This document shows, piece by piece, positions 48,325 through 57,598 of a stretch of 64,000 nucleotides of DNA (position 1 is its first letter; each line of letters begins with the position of its first letter). This stretch comes from Phaeobacter inhibens DSM 16374. GTDB taxonomy: Bacteria; Pseudomonadota; Alphaproteobacteria; Rhodobacterales; Rhodobacteraceae. The stretch is from assembly GCF_000473105.1 (NCBI RefSeq), contig NZ_KI421498.1:2294001-2358000 (forward strand), given 5' to 3'. A program made the position numbers and the translations under genes. The notes under the pieces are model-generated. The model was not told where the DNA came from, did not search any database, and saw nothing but the letters and a program-made list of their open reading frames with translations.

Positions 48325-50687
48325 GCAATTCCAACCGCCCGACAGATGAGACCGTGCTGCGGACCGTCCCCCCAGCCCCCCGCGCGCCGGATGATGCCGC
48401 ACGCGTCGGTGGCGGCAAACCTGTGCTCCGTGCTGTTGAGACCCAAGCCGCACCACATCTGGCACCGGCTTCTGCTGCGCCAGCGCCCCCCCCCGGCCCT
48501 GCTGCCCCGCCGATGGCTGAGGTGGATCTGACTGGGCTGTTGGAAGACGGTGACATCGGTGAGGTCAGCGCACTGATCGAGGATGCGACAGCCCGCATTC
48601 AGCACCGCGCCGCATTGATCGCGACCTTTGCCGCACTCAAGGGCACCAATGTCGCTCTCAGCGACATTGCCGAGCACATGTGGCGCAATGACCCTGGCGA
48701 TGTCTCCGTGGACTCGCTTGCACGTGCGCTTCAAACCACTGGCATGCAGGCCCAGATCAATCATCAGGTGCTTCTCACCGCCGAAAGCTGGCCCGCGCTG
48801 GCAATGATGAACAACGGCCAATGTGTGCTGGTGCTGTCGCAGAGCCGCGACATGCTCAGCGTCTATGACACCACCTGCACGGACAATCGCGCGGATGTTC
48901 CGGTGGGCGAGTTCGGCCCCTACTTCACCGGCACCACGCTGGGCGCGCGGAATTCGTTGAAGCAGATCGCCGCCCGTCATACCCCGCAGCTGGAAAGTGA
49001 CCATTGGTTCTGGGGGGAATTCCCCAAATACCGCCGTCAGGTGGGTGAAATCATGCTCGGCTCTCTGGTTGCCAATATTCTGGCAGTCTCGGTCGCGCTG
49101 TTCTCCCTGCAGGTCTATGACCGCGTCGTGCCGCACCAGTCCCATGCAACGCTTTGGGTGCTGGCTGTTGGTGCTTTCCTCGCCATCATGCTGGAAGCGC
49201 TGCTGAAACTGGCCCGTGCCCGGCTCACCGATGCTGCCGGACGCCAGATTGAGCTCTCGGTTCAGAACAACCTGATGCGCCGCCTGATCGGGATGCGGTC
49301 GGATAAGAAACCGCTGCCGCCATCAGGCTTGTTTGCCGCGATGCGCGATTTCGGCTCGGTGCGCGAGTTCTTCACCTCGACCACGATTTCGACACTGGCT
49401 GATATCCCCTTCATCGCCGTGTTCCTGCTGCTCGTCGCCTCAATTGCCGGCCCGATTGTCTGGATTATCATTGCCGGTGGCATTCTGATGCTGCTGCCCG
49501 CGTATTTCATGCAGAAGCGCATGATTGCGCTGACCCGCCAGACCCAAGGGGCAAATGCCAAGGCAGGTCGCCTGCTGCACGAGGTGGTGAATGAGCTGGA
49601 CACGCTCAAGAGCCAGCGCGGCGAAGATCGCGTCTTGCGCCTCTGGGACGAGTTGAACACCCTGTCCACCCATGCCGCAACCGAGCAGCGCCGACTGTCC
49701 AGCGCCCTGACCCATTGGTCACAGGGTGTGCAGCAAGCGACCTACATCGGGTCGGTTGTTGTCGGTACTTTGATGGTCTTTGCCGGAGAATTCACAGTTG
49801 GCACCATCATTGCGACCGGCATCCTGACCAGCCGAACGCTGGCCCCGCTGACCCAGTTTGCCGCCACGTTGGCCCGTTGGAGCAACGTCAAAGGCGCGCT
49901 GGAAGGCCTAGATGCCATCGCCAATTCTGCTCAGGAAAAAGAAGACGAGCGGTCCTATCTGCGCCGCGACAGCCTTCAAGGGCGGTTTGAACTGCGCGAA
50001 GTCATGTTCCGTTATGACGAAGATGGCGCACCGACGCTGGATGTGCCGGGTGTCGCGGTGACACCAGGCCAGCGGGTCGCGGTGCTGGGCGTCAATGGTT
50101 CGGGCAAATCTACGCTGCTCAAACTGATGTCGGGACTTTATGCACCGGATCGCGGCCGGGTGATGATCGACGGCACTGATATGACCCAAATAGACCCGCG
50201 CGATCTGCGCCGTCATATCGGTTATCTTAGCCAGGACGTGCGCCTATTTGCCGGCACCCTGCGCGAAAACCTGAACCTCAACCAGCTGGAACGCGACGAC
50301 GACCGGTTAATGACAGCGTTGGATTTTGCAGGTCTTGGCGCGCATGTACGCAACCACCACAAGGGCCTCGACCTGGAAATTTTCGACGGGGGCGGCGGTC
50401 TGTCCATCGGGCAACGCCAATCCATCGGCTGGGCCCGCCTGTGGCTGCAGAACCCGTCTATTGTCCTGCTGGATGAGCCTACGGCGGCGCTGGATCAGAC
50501 GTTGGAACGGACCTTGGTCAGCCGCTTGGAAACCTGGCTGGAAGGGCGCACAACCGTGATCGCCACCCATCGCATGCCGATCCTGTCACTGACAAACCGC
50601 ACTTTGATCCTCCAGTCCGGCCGCATGGTCGTAGACGGTCCGCGTGATCAGGTTCTGGCCCATCTCGCGGCAGGGGAAACCAAATGA
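48321..50687 (+). CDS. Type I secretion ABC ATPase with C39-like domain (LapB type)
   Basis: Inner-membrane ATPase/permease of 788 residues. It starts at TTG 48321, overlapping the previous stop. A Pro/Ala-rich tail (residues 15-65) is followed by a C39-like domain without the catalytic Cys (about 75-210; the usual Q-x4-D/S-C is not seen), then six membrane segments (240-520) and the ATPase: Walker A GVNGSGKST near 595, signature LSIGQRQ near 695 with Ile for Gly, Walker B SIVLLDEPTAALD near 720, H-loop ATHRM. It powers export of the adhesin. Confidence 0.92.
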   Translation: MSNSNRPTDETVLRTVPPAPRAPDDAARVGGGKPVLRAVETQAAPHLAPASAAPAPPPGPAAPPMAEVDLTGLLEDGDIGEVSALIEDATARIQHRAALIATFAALKGTNVALSDIAEHMWRNDPGDVSVDSLARALQTTGMQAQINHQVLLTAESWPALAMMNNGQCVLVLSQSRDMLSVYDTTCTDNRADVPVGEFGPYFTGTTLGARNSLKQIAARHTPQLESDHWFWGEFPKYRRQVGEIMLGSLVANILAVSVALFSLQVYDRVVPHQSHATLWVLAVGAFLAIMLEALLKLARARLTDAAGRQIELSVQNNLMRRLIGMRSDKKPLPPSGLFAAMRDFGSVREFFTSTTISTLADIPFIAVFLLLVASIAGPIVWIIIAGGILMLLPAYFMQKRMIALTRQTQGANAKAGRLLHEVVNELDTLKSQRGEDRVLRLWDELNTLSTHAATEQRRLSSALTHWSQGVQQATYIGSVVVGTLMVFAGEFTVGTIIATGILTSRTLAPLTQFAATLARWSNVKGALEGLDAIANSAQEKEDERSYLRRDSLQGRFELREVMFRYDEDGAPTLDVPGVAVTPGQRVAVLGVNGSGKSTLLKLMSGLYAPDRGRVMIDGTDMTQIDPRDLRRHIGYLSQDVRLFAGTLRENLNLNQLERDDDRLMTALDFAGLGAHVRNHHKGLDLEIFDGGGGLSIGQRQSIGWARLWLQNPSIVLLDEPTAALDQTLERTLVSRLETWLEGRTTVIATHRMPILSLTNRTLILQSGRMVVDGPRDQVLAHLAAGETK

Positions 50688-51853
50688 TCTCAACCGGCTA
50701 CGATCTTCGCGAAACCTCGCGCGGGGCCAGCCGTATCATCTATCTGGTCGCAGGCGCGCTGGTGGTGTTTCTGCTCTGGGCCAGCTTTGCCTGGGTTGAT
50801 GAAATCGTGCGCGCGGATGGCGAGGTTGTCTCCTCCTCGCGCTCCCAGATCGTGCAGAACCTTGAGGGCGGCATTCTTGCCGAACTGCATGTCCATCAGG
50901 GCGATGCGGTCAAAGCGGGCCAGATCCTTGCCCGTCTGCAAGACACCAAGTTCCGCGCCGCAGCAGATGATCTGCAGGACCGGATCGACGCGCTGGAAAT
51001 CAAACAGTATCGGCTTGAGGCCGAACTGGAAGGTGCCTTCGACTTCAATGTGCCGGAGGAATTGGCGGATCGCTCTCCCGGAATTTATACGTCTGAACGC
51101 GCGCTTTTGAATGCCCGTCAGACAGATTTTACCAGCCGTCGCGCCAGTGCCCGCGAAATCCTTGACCAGTTGAAGGATGAATTGGCCAACATGCAGCGCC
51201 TCTATAAAAAAGAGATCGTTGCGCTGATCGAGGTCAATCGCGCGCAAAAATCTGTGAGCGATGCGCAGGCGAAATACAATGAAATCGGCACCCAGTCAGA
51301 GCTTGAGCTGGCGGAGGACTACTCCAAGACGCTGCGTGAGCTGACCTCCTACCGGCAGGAACTGCGGCTGGCGCAGGACCAGCTGAACCGGACCGTGATC
51401 ACCTCCCCCATGGCAGGGATTGTCAACAGTCTGGCCGTCACCACCATCGGTGGCGTGATCCGCCCGGGCGAGGAGATTGTCGAAATCATCCCGCTGGGTG
51501 AGGAGATGTTTGTCGAAGCGCGGGTGAAGCCCGAGAATATCGCCAGCGTGCAACCCGGACAGGATGCCACGATCAAACTCTCGGCCTATGACTACACCAT
51601 CTATGGCTCGCTGCGTGGCAAGGTGGATTTTGTTTCCGCTGATACATTCGAGGACGAACGCAATCCGCGTGCCGAACCTTACTATCGTGTTACTGTGAAA
51701 GTGGACCGGTCGGAGTTTACCGAACGCCAGCAGGCGATTGAGATCCGTCCAGGTATGCGCGCCACGGCGGAATTGCAGACCGGTAGCAAGACGATCCTCA
51801 ATTACATGCTGAAGCCGCTGTATAAATCCCGCGAGGCGCTACGCGAACCTTAG
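50684..51853 (+). CDS. HlyD-family membrane fusion protein (LapC type)
   Basis: A protein of 389 residues overlapping the ABC gene by 4 bp (ATGA). One N-terminal membrane helix (ASRIIYLVAGALVVFLLWAS), lipoyl-type half motif SSRSQIVQNLEGGILAELHV near residue 48, long coiled coil, second half motif (LNRTVITSPMAGIVNSL near 235) and beta-barrel end. It links the ATPase to the outer-membrane factor. Last gene of the operon. Confidence 0.93.
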   Translation: MISTGYDLRETSRGASRIIYLVAGALVVFLLWASFAWVDEIVRADGEVVSSSRSQIVQNLEGGILAELHVHQGDAVKAGQILARLQDTKFRAAADDLQDRIDALEIKQYRLEAELEGAFDFNVPEELADRSPGIYTSERALLNARQTDFTSRRASAREILDQLKDELANMQRLYKKEIVALIEVNRAQKSVSDAQAKYNEIGTQSELELAEDYSKTLRELTSYRQELRLAQDQLNRTVITSPMAGIVNSLAVTTIGGVIRPGEEIVEIIPLGEEMFVEARVKPENIASVQPGQDATIKLSAYDYTIYGSLRGKVDFVSADTFEDERNPRAEPYYRVTVKVDRSEFTERQQAIEIRPGMRATAELQTGSKTILNYMLKPLYKSREALREP

Positions 51854-52088
51854 TGCCTGTTCTCAGCCCACCCCCTGCGTTCCAATCGGGATCAGGCGAT
51901 ATCGCAGCGTCTCGTCGCTGAGCTGAGATCTGTCTGAGGCTGCGTGAGCCAGGGAGGGCAGCTCAACAAGATGCTTTTCATCAGTCAGGTGCTTTGCCCG
52001 AAAACATCTGGCATGCGTCTGTCCGAATGGGCCAACGGGGGCTGCTCGACCCGGTCTCTATGCCGGTTTACCCCGTCAGATCATCACA

Positions 52089-52802
52089 TCAGCTGGCAGA
52101 ACGCATCATCGCAATCACCGTTCGGTCAAATGACGTCCCGATGGATACCCTGCGATTGCCTACCGCCGCCTTGGCCGAAATGACCGAAACCAACCGCGGC
52201 ATCCGGCCCGGCACCACATCAAACACCGGCGCCCCGGAGGCTCCGAAATCAACCCGACAGGTCATGACCACGATCTGCGCCTGTCGCGCCAAGACATGGC
52301 AGTTCTGCTCCAGATTGGGGCGGTTCTGCTGCGCCATCGAATAGGACAGAACCTCAACCGACGCGCCGCGCGCCGGACGGTTGGCCAATTCAAAAGGCTG
52401 GATCATCTTGCGACTGATGGGGCGGTCTAACCGAAGAATCGCGATGTCATTGCCAAGCTGTGAATCGCCCGGCTGCTCATATTGATAGCTGGGATGCACG
52501 ACCGTCTTTGTGATCGACCGCGCCGCCTTTGCCCGCCGCCCGTTCAGACCCGCTTCGAAGCGGATACTGGTCGGGTCGACCTGCCGACCGGTGGTCGGAT
52601 CATAGACACAATGCGCGGCAGTCACGACCAGATCCGGCGCAACCAATGCCCCGGTACACATGTTCCGTCCCGAAATGTTCAGCCGACCTACGGCTTCCCA
52701 TCCGACAACGGAGGTGATGCTGGACTGCGGATCTTCCGCAGCAGCACTATCAGGCATGCCAAACAGGAGGCATGCCGCAAAAGCAGCAAAAATGCGTTTC
52801 AT
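52089..52802 (-). CDS. Secreted trypsin-like serine protease (S1)
   Basis: A protein of 237 residues from ATG 52802 with a signal peptide (MKRIFAAFAACLLFGMP then SAAAEDP). Triad: His in VTAAHC near residue 64, Asp in NDIAILRL near 120, and Ser in GASGAPV near 193. The usual GDSGGP reads GASGAP, an atypical oxyanion-loop sequence, but the Ser is kept. Two Cys pairs are visible. The target is unknown. It is transcribed towards the end of the adhesin operon; a role in adhesin processing is only a possibility. Confidence 0.85.
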   Translation of the reverse strand: MKRIFAAFAACLLFGMPDSAAAEDPQSSITSVVGWEAVGRLNISGRNMCTGALVAPDLVVTAAHCVYDPTTGRQVDPTSIRFEAGLNGRRAKAARSITKTVVHPSYQYEQPGDSQLGNDIAILRLDRPISRKMIQPFELANRPARGASVEVLSYSMAQQNRPNLEQNCHVLARQAQIVVMTCRVDFGASGAPVFDVVPGRMPRLVSVISAKAAVGNRRVSIGTSFDRTVIAMMRSAS

Positions 52803-53259
52803 CACCCTCTCCAAATTCCCACGCTCACACCTTGGTGTAAGGCTGCGGCCGGAATGAGGCGCGAAGCTGCCGAACATGGCCGAAACCATGCGCGAAATAA
52901 GTCTCTATTAACAAATCAGTACCCCCCCCAGGGTTTTGATGCCCCATCATCGCAAAAAAACCGCAGAGCGCACACAATTTCTCAGTGATTTTATTAACTT
53001 TTTAATAAGTCACTGTAATCATTTGCCAAATCAAGTTGTCACCCCGCAGTACCCCGGCATTCCACAACCCAACACCGCAGCATTGCGACCTTACCGCGGC
53101 ACGGTCGCCACAATGTCGCGGGCGCGGCCCTCATTGACGACAGCTACCGACGGAAAATAGCCGCCTTACCTTTCAAAAAATCAAAACCAGGCCTTAACGC
53201 TCTGTTAGGTTTTATCTGCAATATCTTAACGCGCGGTGGTGTGATGCTGCCAATTTGAC
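52803..53259. other. Gap between protease and MFS transporter
   Basis: 457 bp without a supported gene. It holds the protease promoter. Near 52991-53008 is a perfect AT-rich palindrome TTATTAA-CTTT-TTAATAA of unknown role. The short open frame 52936-53160 shows no coding signs. No terminator for the MFS gene ending at 53260 is evident. Confidence 0.5.
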
Positions 53260-54501
53260 CTACCTGGAGCGGCGTAGCCCCCTGAACGGCTCGATAAGAA
53301 TCATATTGAGCCGGGGAATCAGGGCCCACATAGCAGCGCCGATTGCCAGACAGGCCAACAGCACAGCCGCCGCACGAAACATCCCCAGAAACCCGAGTTT
53401 GGCGATTCCCGGAATGCTTACAGCCGGGGACAGGACCTGTCCCAGAAACACCGAGGCCATCAACGCTCCTGCAACGATGCCGCGCCGGTTGGCCGGTGAT
53501 AACGCCAGAGCCAGGGCGATGAAATTTGGCATGACGGTTGCCAACCCGCCACCAATGGTAACCATCGCCATGCTGTGCCACAGATCGCCGTCAACTGTCA
53601 GCAGCAGGAAGCCACCCGCCATCAGAGCATACCCCAGCATATAGGAACCAGCCTCACGAAGAACCCGGTTGATGCGTAGGTAGAAGAACCCCATCATGCC
53701 GCCAGACAGCGTCAGAATGCCCAGCATTAACCCGGTCTTTGCCGAATGATCCCCGCCTTGTGAGGCAAGGAAAAACGGCAATTGGGTTGGCATCATAAAG
53801 AAGACCAGACTGGTAATCATCTGTAGCAACGCCAGTCCGGAGAGCAGTATCCGCCATCTTACGTGGCCTGCACCACCTTCAGCCCCGGCAACATGTTGGT
53901 TTTGGCGAAGCGGATCCGGCTCTGTCACGTACCGCCAGACCAGCGGCACCAAAATGATTGCAGCGCCGTAGATGGCAAACGGCAGCCGGGGAGATATCAG
54001 CGCCAGCCAGCCGGCAGAGGTGATGAACAGCAGCCCACCAAAGTTGCGCGCCGAGGTCTGCAACCCCATCATACTGCGCCGTGCATCGCCAACAAAGTAA
54101 TCGCCGATCAGCGCGGTTTGTGCCGTCATGATCATGGCCACAGCCACCCCCAGCAGCAATCTGCTGATCATGATGGATGTCAAGTCGGGCAACATCAGCC
54201 CCGCCGCACCGCTGATCGCAAAGAGCACGACGCCCAACAACAGCATCCAGCGGCGCCCGTATCGGTCTGCAAACCACCCTGCGACGGGCGCACAAATCAG
54301 GACTGAAAGCGATGGTGCAGGCACCAAAAACCGCGTCAGCAACGCTGCATTCGGGCTTCCGGCGAATTCTGCCTCGATGCCTGGCAGCGCCGGGCTGATG
54401 GTGGCGTTTGCCATGATCGTCAAAGTTGCCGCCAGCAACAATGCAATGGCGCGCGGATCTCTCCAAATGCCGTCGGATCCTGTGTCTATCTGCCCGGACA
54501 T
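53260..54501 (-). CDS. Major facilitator superfamily transporter
   Basis: Inner-membrane carrier of 413 residues with about 12 hydrophobic segments. The MFS loop motif GWFADRYGRRW is near residue 80, and PALPGIEAEFAGSP precedes it, common in drug:H+ antiporters (DHA1 type). ACAGGAG precedes the ATG at 54501. It is divergent from a MerR-type regulator, with a MerR operator in the gap. The substrate is probably a toxic compound; inferred. Confidence 0.88.
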   Translation of the reverse strand: MSGQIDTGSDGIWRDPRAIALLLAATLTIMANATISPALPGIEAEFAGSPNAALLTRFLVPAPSLSVLICAPVAGWFADRYGRRWMLLLGVVLFAISGAAGLMLPDLTSIMISRLLLGVAVAMIMTAQTALIGDYFVGDARRSMMGLQTSARNFGGLLFITSAGWLALISPRLPFAIYGAAIILVPLVWRYVTEPDPLRQNQHVAGAEGGAGHVRWRILLSGLALLQMITSLVFFMMPTQLPFFLASQGGDHSAKTGLMLGILTLSGGMMGFFYLRINRVLREAGSYMLGYALMAGGFLLLTVDGDLWHSMAMVTIGGGLATVMPNFIALALALSPANRRGIVAGALMASVFLGQVLSPAVSIPGIAKLGFLGMFRAAAVLLACLAIGAAMWALIPRLNMILIEPFRGLRRSR

Positions 54502-54545
54502 GCAAAACTCCTGTTGTGATATTCAACACTCTCAAGCACTCTGCG

Positions 54546-54568
54546 ACTTCAAGTCCACTTTAGGTCAA
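54546..54568 (-). promoter_or_regulatory. MerR-type operator/promoter of the MFS gene
   Basis: On the minus strand TTGACC (-35) is followed by the dyad ACCTAAAGT-GG-ACTTGAAGT, whose arms match at 7 of 9 positions, and by a weak -10 (CAGAGT) after a 19-bp spacer. This is the classic MerR-family arrangement. It should be controlled by the MerR-type gene starting at 54581. Confidence 0.8.
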
Positions 54569-54580
54569 GAGGGGAAATCG

Positions 54581-54985
54581 ATGCGCCTATATGACATCGG
54601 AGAGGTTGCTGCCCGCTGTGGTGTCACGCCCGCCACGCTCAGGTATTACGAGGAACTCGGCCTGATCACCTCCCTGAGCCGCAAGGGGCTGCGGCGGCAA
54701 TTCGGACCGGAGACGCTCTTAAAGCTCTCACTCATCGCGCTTGGCAAGGCCGCCGATTTCACACTGGCGGAAATTTCCGGCATGTTCGGTTCCGATGGTC
54801 AACCCGATCTACCACGCGCAGAGCTGCATCAGCGCGCGGACCAACTGGATCAGCAAATCCACAGCCTGTCGACACTGCGGGACGCCATCCGCCACGTCGC
54901 CGACTGCCCTGCCCCGTCGCATATGGAATGTCCAACATTTCAACGCCTGCTGAAGGTTGCGAACCGCGCGCGTGCCACCGGTTGA
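54581..54985 (+). CDS. MerR-family regulator of the MFS transporter
   Basis: A protein of 134 residues from ATG 54581, AGAGGGG site upstream. MerR helix-turn-helix (YDIGEVAARCGVTPATLRYYEELGLI), then helices and a C-terminal DCPAPSHMECPTF with two cysteines that could bind a metal or react with an oxidant or electrophile. It is divergent from the MFS gene. The inducer is unknown. Confidence 0.85.
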   Translation: MRLYDIGEVAARCGVTPATLRYYEELGLITSLSRKGLRRQFGPETLLKLSLIALGKAADFTLAEISGMFGSDGQPDLPRAELHQRADQLDQQIHSLSTLRDAIRHVADCPAPSHMECPTFQRLLKVANRARATG

Positions 54986-55074
54986 CACTGCATATGGCTC
55001 ATCGCCCATAGACTTATGCACGCTCTGATCCATATCGCAGGGAGCAAGAGGTTCAGCTACGAGGCAAAGACATC

Positions 55075-56346
55075 ATGGGTGTGGCAAATTCGATTTATAA
55101 GCTGATCACGGATGCGAAGGCCCCCGATCAACAAGCCGCTGACCGGGTTGCCACCCATGTCATCGCACTGACCGCAACCAAACTGGCCGACGGGTTGATC
55201 GACCCGAAACTGGTTCTGGCCTGGTTGCTCAACGCAATCGGGGCGCCGGGCTACCTGATTGGCGTGCTGGTTCCAGTGCGTGAATCCGGGTCACTGCTGC
55301 CGCAGCTGGCACTTGCACAGCGCATCGAACAAAGTCGCCAGCGCAAATACTATTGGGCTGCGGGATCAGCGCTGCAAGGGCTGGCGGCACTCGGCATGGC
55401 AGCAGCGGCTTTGTTGCTGCCGGGGTATTGGGCCGGGTGGGTCATCTTGGTCTGTCTGGCGTTGCTCGCGGTGGCGCGGTCGGCCTGCTCTGCCAGCTAT
55501 AAGGATATTCTGGCCCGCACCGTGGACAAGGGTAAACGCGGCTCGGTCTCTGGCACGGCGGGGACGCTCGCGGCCAGTGGCGTGTTCTTGTTTGCCATTC
55601 TTCTCAGCACCGGCATTCTGCCACGCACGACTGTTGCAATCTCGCTGGTGGTTGCTTTGGCAGGGGTTTTCTGGCTTGGCTCAGCAGCCATTTTTGCGCG
55701 ACTGGATGAGCCCGAGGCCGCACCTCAGGAAGCGGAGGGTTTTGCCCCGAACGAGCTGCTACGTCCACTCAAAGAAGACCGGGAGCTGCGCCGCTATATC
55801 GGCACAAGAGCACTGCTGATCTCAACCGCCCTCGCGCCACCGTTTCTGGTGATGCTTGGCGGCCGAAATGCAGAGAGCGGGTTTGGCAACCTTGGTCTCT
55901 TGGTGCTGGCGTCATCGGTTGCGGCTATTGTATCGTCATATATCTGGGGAAAACTGTCGGATCGCTCCAGCCGCCAGACCTTGATGATCTCCGGTGCGTT
56001 AAGCGCTGTGACGCTGACCATGGCGGCAGCAGTTGGCTGGGCAACCGGAGCGCCTGCCAGTGTCGTTGTCGCAGGCTTTGTCTTTGTGGCGCAGATCGCC
56101 TACCAAGGCGCGCGCGCCGGGCGAAAGACCCACCTGACGGACATGGACACCCATGGGCACACATCGGTCTATACGGCGCTTTCCAACACGATGATTGGGG
56201 TACTCCTCCTGCTGGGCGGCGGCTTTGGGCTGCTGGCCGATGCTATAGGCGCCGCCCCGGTTTTGGCCATCCTCGCAATGCTCAGCGGGCTTGGCGCAGC
56301 TCTTGGCGCACGGTTGAGCGAGGTGCAGGACGAGGCTGACGACTGA
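55075..56346 (+). CDS. Major facilitator superfamily transporter (unassigned subfamily)
   Basis: Membrane protein of 423 residues with about 11-12 hydrophobic segments (WVILVCLALLAVARSACSAS, FLFAILLSTGILPRTTVAIS). Central loop EPEAAPQEAEGFAPNE is acidic. The DKGKRGSVSGTAGTLAAS and IWGKLSDRSSRQTLM stretches are MFS-like. I do not recognise the substrate. It stands alone; it ends 32 bp before a convergent gene. Confidence 0.8.
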   Translation: MGVANSIYKLITDAKAPDQQAADRVATHVIALTATKLADGLIDPKLVLAWLLNAIGAPGYLIGVLVPVRESGSLLPQLALAQRIEQSRQRKYYWAAGSALQGLAALGMAAAALLLPGYWAGWVILVCLALLAVARSACSASYKDILARTVDKGKRGSVSGTAGTLAASGVFLFAILLSTGILPRTTVAISLVVALAGVFWLGSAAIFARLDEPEAAPQEAEGFAPNELLRPLKEDRELRRYIGTRALLISTALAPPFLVMLGGRNAESGFGNLGLLVLASSVAAIVSSYIWGKLSDRSSRQTLMISGALSAVTLTMAAAVGWATGAPASVVVAGFVFVAQIAYQGARAGRKTHLTDMDTHGHTSVYTALSNTMIGVLLLLGGGFGLLADAIGAAPVLAILAMLSGLGAALGARLSEVQDEADD

Positions 56347-56378
56347 CCGTTGATCACCTCACACCTCGCCTGTGCATC

Positions 56379-57488
56379 TCAGGCTGCAAAAGAAGACGAC
56401 TGGCCATCTCGCACCTCTGGGCCGCCCTCGGCCTCTGCCGACAGTGGAGCACAATCAGTCTCAGTGTTTGCCCGCCTTTCGGCATCCAGCCCGGCGCCAA
56501 ACAGGATGACAAAGGCCGAAAGCCACATCCAGGTGAGGAGAAGGATCACCCCCGACAGCGCGCCAAATGTCTCGTTGTAGCTGCCAAAGGCCTGCACATA
56601 GAGGCTGAAACCGATGCTCCCAGCCACCCAAAGCGTGCAACTGAGGATTGCCCCGGGAGTAAACAGCTGCCAGCCCTCGCCCGACCGGTCCGGACCAAAT
56701 CTGTACAGCAGAGAAATCCCGGCAATCCCGACCACAAACATCAACGGCCAGCGCAGCAGTTGCGTTATCCCCGCCAGCAGGGCGGAGTCCCCAAAGAGCG
56801 CAACCGCTGCCGGAATTGCTGCAACGATTAACAGCAGCAGAAGCGCACCACAGATTGCGGCAAATGTGATGGTGACAATCACGGCTTTCAGCACGATGAA
56901 ACTGCGCTGCTCCTTCGTGCCAAAAATGACGTTTAACCCCTGGATCACACTATCGGTGCTGCGTGACGCCGACCATAATGCCAGCGCTGCAGAGGCCGCA
57001 GCGGCCCAACCGAGTGTGTCCGGCCGCGCCCCTGCAACCTGCACCAACTGCTGGTTAACCAGCTCCGCCGCCGAAGACGGTAATAGGCTGGTCAGCCACG
57101 TAGATTGCTCGGTGATCAATGTCGGATCCGCAATCAACCCAAACAGTGCAACAAACGCGGTGATACCTGGGAACACCGACAGAAGCCCGTAGAAGGCCAC
57201 ACCCGCCGCCAACAGCCCGCCATGAGCGTTGCCCATGCGGGTCCACGCACACCAGAGCAGTTTGACGGACGAAGGGAGCCTTCCTAGCCAGCCCGTGGCG
57301 GTAGAGAGACGTCCTTGGTTAGCGGTAACAGAGCTATCGCCCGCCGCGCCGTCCGGCCGCAGCGCATCCCGGCCTTGGGGGGGAGTATTCGCAAAATCAT
57401 CCGTAACCGGAGTACCGTCCTCAGTGTAGTCTACAGTGGAAGCTGCCTCTCTGGACGCATCCCCTCGATTGTCTGGCTGGCTTGGCAT
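56379..57488 (-). CDS. YihY/BrkB family membrane protein
   Basis: A protein of 369 residues from ATG 57488 (AGGAGAG site); the longer frame is rejected. An acidic polar N-terminal tail (1-90) precedes six membrane segments with family motifs AHGGLLAAGVAFYGLLSVFPG near residue 105 and TPGAILSCTLWVAGSIGFSLYV near 285. The function is not established in the family (once called ribonuclease BN by error). The gene converges with the MFS gene and diverges from the reductase gene. Confidence 0.88.
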   Translation of the reverse strand: MPSQPDNRGDASREAASTVDYTEDGTPVTDDFANTPPQGRDALRPDGAAGDSSVTANQGRLSTATGWLGRLPSSVKLLWCAWTRMGNAHGGLLAAGVAFYGLLSVFPGITAFVALFGLIADPTLITEQSTWLTSLLPSSAAELVNQQLVQVAGARPDTLGWAAAASAALALWSASRSTDSVIQGLNVIFGTKEQRSFIVLKAVIVTITFAAICGALLLLLIVAAIPAAVALFGDSALLAGITQLLRWPLMFVVGIAGISLLYRFGPDRSGEGWQLFTPGAILSCTLWVAGSIGFSLYVQAFGSYNETFGALSGVILLLTWMWLSAFVILFGAGLDAERRANTETDCAPLSAEAEGGPEVRDGQSSSFAA

Positions 57489-57598
57489 GATGTCTCTCCT
57501 GAGTTGACAGACCAACGCAACAAACGCGCTTTTTGTTTCTTGGAACTTACCCGTTGTCTGCGGGTTGGGGTCCTGACTCAGTCTGATCGGAGATAACC

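Noticed and set aside
52991-53008. AT palindrome TTATTAA-CTTT-TTAATAA as terminator
   Set aside because: It lacks GC pairs and no gene on either strand ends next to it; a role is not supported.
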